Shown here: one piece after another, positions 42,281 through 50,305 of the stretch
How the letters are laid out: each line of letters begins with the position of its first letter
Numbering within the stretch: position 1 is the first letter of the stretch
NCBI RefSeq assembly: GCF_009792295.1
Contig: NZ_CP039934.1
Span: 2,686,501-2,750,500 of the forward strand
Length of the DNA: 64,000 nt
DNA from: Myroides fluvii
GTDB lineage: Bacteria > Bacteroidota > Bacteroidia > Flavobacteriales > Flavobacteriaceae
Direction of reading: 5' to 3'
Position numbers and translations under genes: made by a program
Notes under the pieces: generated by a model
The model's database searches: none
Seen by the model: the letters and a program-made list of their open reading frames with translations, nothing else
What the model was told of the DNA's origin: nothing

Positions 42281-43021
42281 ATGAAGTTATATCTATCGGT
42301 CATTTTACTTTTTTTAAGTATTGTTCAAATTCAAGCCCAATGCTTAGATAAAAATAAAGTAAAAGTAGGGGGAAGTTACGAAAGTGATTTATTTATTGAT
42401 GCTTGTCCCTATTATAATTACTTCGTTGATGCTGAGGTGTCCTCAACAGGTTATCATTACAATAATCGACCGATTAATCTCGCTCCGGCAGGATTTGCAG
42501 CCATAAAACAGAATTTAGAAGATCTTTTGGTTACCAAAGTTGGCTCTGAGATGGTGAGTAAATTAAAATTTAAAGGAGTGAGTATTAGTGCTTATGACAG
42601 CATACGCAAATTTGAATCGCGATATCCAGTTGTCGATATGAGTAAGTGTATGACAAAATATTTCTTTTACTATGATTTTGAACCTGTAGCAGGAGTGAGT
42701 TATTGTGTGGGGATTGCATTAAACGATTATCAACAAATTATTTCTCCTTTGAAATTACCTGAAACACAAGAAAAACTAGCCTTAGATTATTCTTTAGATT
42801 TGTGTAAAATAGCGCAAATTGCCAGAGAAACAGGGACGAAGTTTGAACCTGTTGATTTTGTGTCTTTCGAATTCGACCCCGATAAAAAAGAGTTCTTTTG
42901 GGTTGTGCGTCAACAAATTGTCAAACCAAAGAAAGGCTTGAACGAATATAATCAAATATTAATAGAAGCGAGAGACGCAACACAAGTCGTGTCTTATCGA
43001 AGAACGGTTTATATAGAATAA
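42281..43021 (+). CDS. Exported protein of unknown function
   Basis: 246 residues. Signal peptide about 1-19 (QIQAQC); the mature protein begins with Cys-Leu, but no lipobox precedes it. It has six cysteines after the signal (ACPYYNY, KCMTKYFFYYD, YCVGIA, LCKIAQIA), which could form disulfides. No family recognised. Its stop overlaps the ung ATG (TAATG), so they are translationally coupled, though a functional link with DNA repair is not evident. Confidence 0.65.
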   Translation: MKLYLSVILLFLSIVQIQAQCLDKNKVKVGGSYESDLFIDACPYYNYFVDAEVSSTGYHYNNRPINLAPAGFAAIKQNLEDLLVTKVGSEMVSKLKFKGVSISAYDSIRKFESRYPVVDMSKCMTKYFFYYDFEPVAGVSYCVGIALNDYQQIISPLKLPETQEKLALDYSLDLCKIAQIARETGTKFEPVDFVSFEFDPDKKEFFWVVRQQIVKPKKGLNEYNQILIEARDATQVVSYRRTVYIE

Positions 43022-43692
43022 TGAATTTTAGATTACAGAATACCAGTTGGAATGCAGTTTTACAAGAGGAGTTTGCTCAATCTTATTTTGAGGATTTACA
43101 AAATTTTGTAGCTGCAGAGAGAAAAACAAAAACAATTTATCCCCCTCAAGAACAAGTATTTCAAGCGTTGGAAAGCCTTGATTTTTCTGATGTAAAAGTG
43201 GTGATTTTGGGACAAGATCCCTATCATGGAGAATTTCAAGCTAACGGTTTATCTTTTTCAGTACACAAAGGCGTGAAGTTTCCTCCTAGTTTAAAGAATA
43301 TATTTAAAGAATTAGAGGATGATTTAGGCATTAAGAATCTTCACAATGGAGATTTATCTAGTTGGGCGAAACAAGGAGTATTGTTGCTTAATGCAACTTT
43401 AACTGTGGAAGCATCGAAGGCAGGATCACATCAAAAAAGAGGATGGGAAACCTTTACAGATGCAGTGATTGAACGAGTGGCAACTCAATTAGAGCACGTT
43501 GTTTTCATTTTGTGGGGAAGCTATGCCCAAAAAAAGGGAAAAATGATCGATCGAACAAAGCATTTGGTCTTAGAAACGGCTCACCCTTCTCCTTTATCTG
43601 TCTATAGAGGATTTTATGGAAGTAAACCCTTTTCTAAAAGTAATGAATACCTAAGTAGTGTAGGTCGCTTGCCAATTGATTGGCACGTATAA
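43021..43692 (+). CDS. ung: Uracil-DNA glycosylase
   Basis: 223 residues, family 1. GQDPYHGEFQANGLSFSV contains the catalytic Asp66, and ETAHPSPLSVYRGF the catalytic His/Ser loop that inserts into DNA. Removes uracil from DNA to start base excision repair. Overlaps the preceding exported-protein gene by TAATG. Confidence 0.97.
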   Translation: MNFRLQNTSWNAVLQEEFAQSYFEDLQNFVAAERKTKTIYPPQEQVFQALESLDFSDVKVVILGQDPYHGEFQANGLSFSVHKGVKFPPSLKNIFKELEDDLGIKNLHNGDLSSWAKQGVLLLNATLTVEASKAGSHQKRGWETFTDAVIERVATQLEHVVFILWGSYAQKKGKMIDRTKHLVLETAHPSPLSVYRGFYGSKPFSKSNEYLSSVGRLPIDWHV

Positions 43693-43700
43693 AAATAAAA

Positions 43701-43730
43701 AAAACCGTCTAATTTTAGACGGTTTTTTTT
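43701..43730. terminator. Bidirectional terminator between ung and the aminopeptidase gene
   Basis: AAAACCGTCTAA / TTAGACGGTTTT with a 2-base centre, T- and A-runs. Shared by convergent genes. Confidence 0.9.
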
Positions 43731-43732
43731 AT

Positions 43733-45508
43733 TTAGATTGCGTTGGTTTTTTCTTTTAACCAAGCGGCTTCTTCAGCAGATAACAAATCTTTTAGGCTGT
43801 TGTACACCCATTCGTTGTATTGGTTTAACCAATCGATATGCGTTTGCTCGAGCCATTTTTTATCGACCAAATCTGTAGCGATATAACAGATTGTTAGGGT
43901 TTCAAAATCCATGAAATCTCCAAATTGGTTTGAATCTAACTCTTTTGCTAAAACCAAGTTTTCAATTCGGATTCCGTGTTTTCCTTCTCGATATAGCCCA
44001 GGTTCGATTGAGGTAATCATTCCTTTTTCTATTGCAATATCTGTAGGTGTAGGGTTGAATATGTGTGGTCCTTCGTGAACGTTCAAGAAAAACCCAACAC
44101 CGTGTCCTGTACCATGCCCGTAATTTCTCAAAGTAGCCCAAATAGGTCTTCTTGTAATGGCATCGATTTGATAACCGCGTGTACCTTTGGTGTAAATGGC
44201 CATTGAGCCTTCAATAGTACCTCGTAAAACGATGGTATAATCGTCTTTCTCTTCTTGTGTTGGAACACCTAAAGCAACAACACGAGTAATATCTGTTGTT
44301 CCTGTCTCGTATTGTCCTCCTGAGTCTACCAATAATAACCCTTCAGTTTTTAGGTCGTAACTGCTTTTTTCATCAGCAGAGTAGTGAGGCAAAGCGCCGT
44401 GATCTTTATATCCTGCAATGGTATTGAAGCTAATGTCTTTAAAACCTGGTTGAGCAGCACGCAATCCCAAGAGATGGTCTGCGATATTTAGCTCCGTTAG
44501 GGTTCCTGTAGCTACATTTTCTTCTATCCATTTAAAGAATTTAGTCATGGCAACACCGTCATTGATCATGGCTTGTCTTTCATGAGCAATTTCAACGTCG
44601 TTTTTAATCGCTTTTAATAGCGTAGAAGGATTCATATCCTCTTTGATCTGTACAGTAGCAGGTACGCTGTCATACGTTGCAAAACAAGTGCGTTTAGGAT
44701 CAAGTAGGATTGTGCTTCCTGCAGGAATAGCGGCAATCGCTTGCGGTAGGCTGTTGTATGCTGCAAGACCGATACCGAAGCTGTTTAACTCTTGTTTAAT
44801 TGTCTCTTCTAATTTATTCGCATCAATGAATAAGGTTGCTTTTTCCGCATCAAGATAAACGAAGCTCAAGGTAACTGGATTACAAGGAACGTCGGTTCCT
44901 CTAATATTTAACAACCATGCGATATCATCTAAAGATGAAATAAGGTGGCAAGTAGCTCTTTTCTGTTTGAGCATTGCTCTTACTTTTGCCAGCTTATCCG
45001 TGGTGCTTTGACCTGTAATAGTCAACGGTAGAGTATATGCTTTTTCTGTAGGTAAAGCAGGTCTGTTTTTCCAAATAGGGCCCAATAAATCAACATGGCC
45101 ATTAATTGTGAATCCAATCGGAGCCAAAGTAGATTGAATGGCATTGGCGACAGCTAAAGAAGCTAAATTTCCATCAAAAGCAACAACACCCGTTTCAAAT
45201 TGACTAGCAATCCAGTCTACGTATTCAGGCATGTGTTGAACTTTTAATTTCACTAATTCAAAACCGCTGTTTGCCAATTGATCATTTGCTTGAACAAAAT
45301 AGCGAGAGTCTGTCCATAAACCAGCAAATTGCTGTGTAATAACTAATGTTCCGGCCGAACCTGTAAAACCAGAAGTCCAAGCAATACACTTGTAGTATTC
45401 TGGTAAGTACTCACTAATATGAGGATCCGATGAAGGAATGATATAGGCGTCTATTTTTTGTTCTTTCATCAAAGAACGCATAGCGCTTAGCTTTTCTATA
45501 TGTGTCAT
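43733..45508 (-). CDS. Xaa-Pro aminopeptidase family (M24B) metallopeptidase
   Basis: 591 residues from MTHIEKLSAMRSLM; the frame reaches an ATG at 45544, but a TACCTTTA promoter-like element (45534-45527) is inside that extension. N-terminal creatinase-like domains, then the pita-bread domain with metal ligands in LLVDSGGQYETGTTDITRV, HGVGFFLNVHEGP and SIEPGLYREGKHGIRIEN. The three-domain form resembles eukaryotic cytosolic aminopeptidase P. It removes N-terminal residues before proline. Confidence 0.92.
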   Translation of the reverse strand: MTHIEKLSAMRSLMKEQKIDAYIIPSSDPHISEYLPEYYKCIAWTSGFTGSAGTLVITQQFAGLWTDSRYFVQANDQLANSGFELVKLKVQHMPEYVDWIASQFETGVVAFDGNLASLAVANAIQSTLAPIGFTINGHVDLLGPIWKNRPALPTEKAYTLPLTITGQSTTDKLAKVRAMLKQKRATCHLISSLDDIAWLLNIRGTDVPCNPVTLSFVYLDAEKATLFIDANKLEETIKQELNSFGIGLAAYNSLPQAIAAIPAGSTILLDPKRTCFATYDSVPATVQIKEDMNPSTLLKAIKNDVEIAHERQAMINDGVAMTKFFKWIEENVATGTLTELNIADHLLGLRAAQPGFKDISFNTIAGYKDHGALPHYSADEKSSYDLKTEGLLLVDSGGQYETGTTDITRVVALGVPTQEEKDDYTIVLRGTIEGSMAIYTKGTRGYQIDAITRRPIWATLRNYGHGTGHGVGFFLNVHEGPHIFNPTPTDIAIEKGMITSIEPGLYREGKHGIRIENLVLAKELDSNQFGDFMDFETLTICYIATDLVDKKWLEQTHIDWLNQYNEWVYNSLKDLLSAEEAAWLKEKTNAI

Positions 45509-45605
45509 AATATGCGTAATTTCAGTTAAAGGTACGAAATGCAATTTTTATACCTGGTATAATTCACTTGTTTTACCAGGGGAAAAGTCAAGATCCCCGA
45601 GGTAT

Positions 45606-46514
45606 TTATTGAAAGGACTTGATATTTGCTGGTTTTTTACCTCTGTGTTTCCATCGTTTGTGTGTCCAAAAATAGTAAGCAGGGGCTTGGTGTATTTGTT
45701 TTTCAACCTCTTGTAAAAAGCGATTGGTCAATTCGTAGTTGGGAATGTCCTTGATGTTTTCACCTTCTTTGCGCAGTGGAACAAACGTAGCTTGATAATG
45801 GCCGCGTTTGACGTATTCGACTTTGAGATACATCGGTTCCATAGCAAACTTTTTGCACAAGGCCTCGCCACCAGTGAATACAGGAACTTCGATTCCCATA
45901 AAGTTTTGCCAGTAATTGGCATCGCCAATCATGGGAGATTGATCGCTGATAAACGCATAAATTCCGTGGTTTTTACTCACTTCATTTTGGCGAATCACGC
46001 GTATTGTTTCTTTCATTTCGATTAAACGCGTATTGAATCGCGTGCGAATCTTCAAAAATAAGTTGTCAAAATGAGGATTGCCCAATTTCTTATATACAGC
46101 ATAGCCCTGGAAACTGATAAACTTATCTAAAATAATCAGCCATTCCCAATTGGCATAGTGGGCGCAAAAAAGCAACGCACTTTTACCTTGTTTTTCCACC
46201 TCTAATATGGTGTCTAGATTGGTGAATTGAAAGCGATTTTTGAGTTCTTCTTCAGAAATAGTAATGGTTTTAATCATTTCTAAGAACGTATCACAAAGGT
46301 GTTTGTAAAATTGCTTAACTGTTTTTTTAACCTCCTGATCCGATAAGTGTGGCATTGTCAATTTGATGTTTGCTGTAACAGCTTTGCGACGATATCTCAC
46401 AATGTAATAGAGCAATACAAAAAAACAATCGGATACAAAGTAAAAGATTGGAAAAGGTAATTTAGAAATAAGCCATAAGATAGGATAGGCGATATAGTAA
46501 ATTAATAACTTCAT
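45606..46514 (-). CDS. Lipid A acyltransferase family (LpxL/HtrB-like)
   Basis: 302 residues. An N-terminal hydrophobic anchor, then the HX4E catalytic motif CAHYANWEW (His119, Glu124), and YFWTHKRWKHRGK near the C-terminus as in the family. Bacteroidota usually have one late acyltransferase of this kind for penta-acylated lipid A. It acts at the inner membrane on the lipid A precursor. Monocistronic, divergent from the rhomboid gene. Confidence 0.9.
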   Translation of the reverse strand: MKLLIYYIAYPILWLISKLPFPIFYFVSDCFFVLLYYIVRYRRKAVTANIKLTMPHLSDQEVKKTVKQFYKHLCDTFLEMIKTITISEEELKNRFQFTNLDTILEVEKQGKSALLFCAHYANWEWLIILDKFISFQGYAVYKKLGNPHFDNLFLKIRTRFNTRLIEMKETIRVIRQNEVSKNHGIYAFISDQSPMIGDANYWQNFMGIEVPVFTGGEALCKKFAMEPMYLKVEYVKRGHYQATFVPLRKEGENIKDIPNYELTNRFLQEVEKQIHQAPAYYFWTHKRWKHRGKKPANIKSFQ

Positions 46515-46607
46515 TATTTTGGTTTAATTACTAGCAAAGATACTCGATTTAGACTATTTTTAGCCCGAAAATAACCACATAAATTACAACAAATAACAGA
46601 TTTAAAT

Positions 46608-47255
46608 ATGGATGTAGCACCTATTGTTTTAATTATTTTAATCGCCTCGGGAATTGTTACCTATAAAGGATTGCAAGACTATTCTTTTTTCGCCAAATAC
46701 AATTTTGATTTAGATCGCATCCGAAAAGGGGAAGTTTATCGCATGATTACCGCTGGTTTTTTACATGTAGATTGGATGCATTTTGCCTTTAATATGTTTA
46801 CACTTTATATGTTTTCTGGGATTGTAGTAGCCTTAAGTGGAAGTTTTTATTTTGTGTTGATTTACTTATTGAGTATTGTGATTGGCAATATATTGACCTA
46901 TCAGTTGTATTTTAAACAACGACAATATTATGCTGTTGGAGCTTCCGGGGGAGTTACAGGTATTGTGTATGCGTCTATTTTGTTGTACCCTGATTTGAAA
47001 TTATACCTGTTTTTTATTCCCATTGGCATTAAGGGGTATATTTTTGCTTTAGGCTATTTGTTGTACAGCTTATACGGAATGAAAAAGAAAAGCGATAATA
47101 TTGGACATGCAGCCCATTTTGGCGGGGCAATTGGCGGATTAGTTTTGACGTTAATTCGCTATCCAGAGTTGATACAGCAACAATTGTTTTTAATTGGTTT
47201 ATTGTTGATTCCCATTGTATTACTCCTAATTTTAGCTAAAACAAATAAACTATAG
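46608..47255 (+). CDS. Rhomboid-family intramembrane serine protease
   Basis: 215 residues with six membrane spans. Catalytic Ser113 in VGASGGVTG, His170 in GHAAHFGGAIGG, and HVDWMHFAFNMFTLYMF (WMH..FN, L1 loop region). It cleaves membrane-anchored proteins within the membrane. The compact six-span form is the bacterial basic type. The substrate is unknown. Confidence 0.92.
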   Translation: MDVAPIVLIILIASGIVTYKGLQDYSFFAKYNFDLDRIRKGEVYRMITAGFLHVDWMHFAFNMFTLYMFSGIVVALSGSFYFVLIYLLSIVIGNILTYQLYFKQRQYYAVGASGGVTGIVYASILLYPDLKLYLFFIPIGIKGYIFALGYLLYSLYGMKKKSDNIGHAAHFGGAIGGLVLTLIRYPELIQQQLFLIGLLLIPIVLLLILAKTNKL

Positions 47256-47311
47256 TTGTTAAAGGTTTATTATAAAAGAAAGGATGTACGCATTTTTGTG
47301 GGGGAGTTCGC

Positions 47312-47319
47312 TATATTTG
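47312..47319 (+). promoter_or_regulatory. -7 promoter element of the SIMPL gene
   Basis: TATATTTG 27 bp before the ATG at 47347. It lies inside the longer open frame that begins at 47284, which supports the later start. Confidence 0.6.
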
Positions 47320-47346
47320 TTAGAAACGATTAAGAAAATATACAAG

Positions 47347-48048
47347 ATGAAAAAGCGTATTTTAGTAGCAGGTGCTTGTGTGGCTATGGGGTTAACAGCT
47401 CAGGCACAAATGGCAACAACAGCAAATAACATCCCTCAAATTCAAGTGCAAGGGGTAGGAAAAATAAAAGCAGTTCCCGATCAAGCAATTATTCGATTGG
47501 GAATTGAAAACAAAGGTAAAACAGCAGATGAAGTTAAGAAAACAAATGATGCAATTGTTGCAAGTGTTTTAAAGTACTTAAAAGAGTCGAAAGTTCCGGA
47601 AAAGAATATTCAAACCGAACGCATAAGCTTTTATTCGTACAAAGACTATACAGATAAGAAAGACTATTACCAAGCAAGTCAAACGATTACGCTTACAGTA
47701 GAAGATTTATCAAAATACGAAGTATTAGTTGCTGGAGTAATGGGAAAAGGGGTGAATCGCATTGACGGAGTCGAGTACAAATCGTCTCAGTTGGCTTCTT
47801 ACCAAACAGAAGCTAGAAAATTAGCCGTGCAAGAGGCAAAGAAAAAAGCTACTGATTATGCAACGGCTTTAGGTCAAAAAGTAGGAAAAGTATTAGTGGT
47901 AACTGATGGAGGGGGATCAATGCCTCCTGTATTCAGACCAATGTATGCATTGAAAGGAGCGGCAGCTGATGAAGCAATGGATCAAACACTAGCTGTTGGT
48001 GAAATTGAAATTAATACATCCGTTTCGATTAGTTTTGAATTAGAATAA
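47347..48048 (+). CDS. SIMPL (DUF541) domain exported protein
   Basis: 233 residues from MKKRILVAGACVAMGLTAQA, a clear signal peptide. VQGVGKIKAVPDQAIIRLGI, NIQTERISFYSYKDY and SQTITLTVEDLSKYEVLVAG match the SIMPL/YggE pattern. YggE homologues are linked with oxidative stress protection and channel formation. An upstream extension with MYAFLWGSS is rejected because the promoter element lies inside it. Confidence 0.9.
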   Translation: MKKRILVAGACVAMGLTAQAQMATTANNIPQIQVQGVGKIKAVPDQAIIRLGIENKGKTADEVKKTNDAIVASVLKYLKESKVPEKNIQTERISFYSYKDYTDKKDYYQASQTITLTVEDLSKYEVLVAGVMGKGVNRIDGVEYKSSQLASYQTEARKLAVQEAKKKATDYATALGQKVGKVLVVTDGGGSMPPVFRPMYALKGAAADEAMDQTLAVGEIEINTSVSISFELE

Positions 48049-48070
48049 GAAAAATAAATGTATTTTTACA

Positions 48071-48103
48071 AGCGTCAAGTAGTTTTTACTTGACGCTTTT
48101 TTT
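48071..48103 (+). terminator. Terminator after the SIMPL gene
   Basis: AGCGTCAAGTA / TACTTGACGCT 11-bp perfect stem with T-run. Confidence 0.9.
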
Positions 48104-48984
48104 ATGTTCACCCGTTGAGGTGATAATTATTTAAAAAGCTGTCTTTAAATGAGGTACTCCACCTCCTTAAGAAAGGAAACAGAAAAAGCCTACTAGTCTT
48201 TTTAGTGCTATTTCTGCTTTCTATTGAGAAGAATTTATCTAAAATTATTATTTTCTTTTGCAAAAAAGGATTCGAATTTCGTAAAATAAGAGAGGTAGCA
48301 TTTTTACTTACAATATGTCATATCTAGCTTTTTTTAGGGAGAAAATAAACTGATAATCCTCAATACGAGAAAATATCAATACCAAAAGTGGTAAATCTCG
48401 TGTTTTTAGAACAGTTTTAAACTGTTTGTTTTTGTTTATAATTACTAATTTATATTTAATTGTTATTGTTTTTTATATTAAAATAGGTTTTAATAGTAAA
48501 AATAGTTGCGATAATGTATTTGTTTTGTGTAATGTGTAAATTTGCTTAATTGCACTTGAAGGGAAGATTCATGATCACTATGCGTGAAATAGCATAGCTG
48601 TTCTTATTTCGTATCAATGAGGGTATATTTTACTCTCAATATAAGATTTTCTGTATTCCAAAAGTCGGTAAACTCGTATTTCGGATGGTTTTAGAAATAT
48701 AGTTTGCGACTTATTCAAGGTAAATTATATCCTTTTTTGAGGTTTTCAGTAGTACTAAAGCCTGATTTTTATTTGATAACTAAAAGTTTTTATGTTAATA
48801 AAAAGCTAAATAAAAAAGCGGAAGTTTTTTTGTTATGTATCACTATATCAAATTGTTAGTATTTATTTTAAAACCATTATTAAAGGTTTTTTAGAGTAAA
48901 AACAAAAATTGCGATTTTTCTGGCAAGATAATTGATTTTTAGAGAACAGAAGAAGATGTAGAATTAAGAAAAAGAAAGAAAGTT
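48104..48984. other. About 880 bp AT-rich leader before the S24-like regulator
   Basis: No gene. A diverged direct repeat occurs at about 48358-48410 and 48633-48694 (shared core CCAAAAGT, GGTAAA, CTCGT then TTT), 275 bp apart. AACAGTTTTAAACTGTT (48410-48426) is a 17-bp palindrome with 8-bp arms. TTAAAACC/GGTTTT hairpin near 48870-48892. The size and repeated blocks suggest regulatory DNA rather than a lost gene. Confidence 0.5.
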
Positions 48985-49623
48985 ATGTTACAAGCAAACG
49001 AAGTAATTAAAAGATTAAAGCAACTACTTGGATACAAGAATGATCTAGAGTTAGCTAACCTATTGGGAATTAAGCCTAATACTTTATCCTCATGGAAAGT
49101 GCGTGAAACCATGCGTTATGATAAAATTATTGCAATCTGCAAAAAACATAAAATCGATTTGAACGATTTATTTTTGGCTCACCCCAATTCAGTTTTAAAT
49201 GTAGATTTAGAAAATAGACGTGTGAAAATGATCTCGGTGGATCATCACATTGAATATTTTTTAAATGCAGAAAAATGTTGTGGTACTTCACCTACTTGTG
49301 TTTTTCCAACGGAAGAAGAAATTGATATGGCCTTCCAGATAGGGGTAGAAAACATGTATCCAACAATTAAAGTCAGTTCTTATGTATTGACGAAACAAAT
49401 TGATTTAAGTGAAATTAAACCTTGGCACATTTATTTACTAGTTGTAGAAGGAAAGGGAATTTTATGCTATCGTTTTAAGCGTTATACCCCAGAAGGTGAA
49501 TTGCTATTCATTAGTGATAATCCAGCTTTTGATTCCTTCTTAGTAGATCCTAAGGACATCCGAGAAGTTTTTTGTATCCGCGGCGCATTCTTGCCGAATA
49601 TTAAAAATTTGACAGATTATTAG
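48985..49623 (+). CDS. CI-type repressor with degenerate S24 domain
   Basis: 212 residues. N-terminal helix-turn-helix of phage CI type (VIKRLKQLLGYKNDLELANLLGIKPNTLSSWK). The C-terminal part keeps the S24 shape but the usual GDSMxPT reads GVENMYPT (residues 120-127, Asn at the Ser place), and the lysine position appears to be Arg163 in LCYRFKRY. A Cys99-Gly100 pair is present, but self-cleavage should not work. It lies between two long non-coding leaders and upstream of the surface locus, and the inferred role is a regulator that responds to something other than RecA. Confidence 0.78.
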   Translation: MLQANEVIKRLKQLLGYKNDLELANLLGIKPNTLSSWKVRETMRYDKIIAICKKHKIDLNDLFLAHPNSVLNVDLENRRVKMISVDHHIEYFLNAEKCCGTSPTCVFPTEEEIDMAFQIGVENMYPTIKVSSYVLTKQIDLSEIKPWHIYLLVVEGKGILCYRFKRYTPEGELLFISDNPAFDSFLVDPKDIREVFCIRGAFLPNIKNLTDY

Positions 49624-50305
49624 TAATTCTCAAATAGAGATTAGATTTTTCACACGGTCTCAATTTGAATTACCATTAGGCTTGGTACTACTCATTCAGC
49701 GAGGTTTTCCCCCTAATCACTAGGGGGAGCTTTTACCAAGAATTAAACCAGCAACAAGGAGTGTCTTCTCTATACTTAAGGGACTAAATGTTCCTTCTCT
49801 ATCTCGTTTTATTCAATAGTTAAAGCATTGACAGTTGTGTATTATGTTAATTTAAATGAATTAGCGCGCTTTTTTCCTATTATGAATGGAAAAGAAAAGA
49901 TACTTGTTGTTTTTTCATTTTAGTATCCAACCTGACGTTTTTTTTTAAGTTTTTCATAATAAATCCTTGGAAAGTGAAAAAATCAGGATACGAAATGTTT
50001 AATTCTTTCTGTTTCAATTTGACTACTCATTTCGAGATTCTTGTCGGGCTCTAACCTATTACAAGCTTAATGAATTCTGTTCTTTGGATTTTTATAGATT
50101 CAAAAAGTGATTTTACGCGAATAATTAGGCATAAATCAATTGTGTTGAAAATGTTTTTTTAGCATAATTTTGTATATTATATCTTTGTTTATTGGGTTTT
50201 TGTTGATGTTTTTTGTAAAAATTATGCATCATTAATAAAGATAATATAATGTGCTTAACTTTGTAAGACAATATTTTAGGAGTTGTATAACAAAAAAAAT
50301 TGGAT
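49624..50305. other. About 680 bp structured leader before the repeat-protein gene
   Basis: No gene. At 49681-49740 a two-level stem: outer CTTGGTA/TACCAAG (49681-49687 with 49734-49740), inner TCCCCCTA/TAGGGGGA (49708-49715 with 49721-49728). The rest is AT-rich. A TATCTTTG element at 50180-50187 marks the likely promoter, 118 bp before the ATG at 50306. Confidence 0.55.
50180..50187 (+). promoter_or_regulatory. -7 promoter element of the surface-protein locus
   Basis: TATCTTTG matches TAnnTTTG; a leader of about 110 bases follows before the first ATG. Confidence 0.5.

Noticed and set aside
47284..47346. N-terminal extension of the SIMPL protein
   Set aside because: The TATATTTG promoter element lies inside it and the signal peptide begins at the later ATG.
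49830..49835. TTGACA as a -35 promoter box
   Set aside because: Bacteroidota use a -33 TTG/-7 TAnnTTTG arrangement; no -7 element lies at the right distance.
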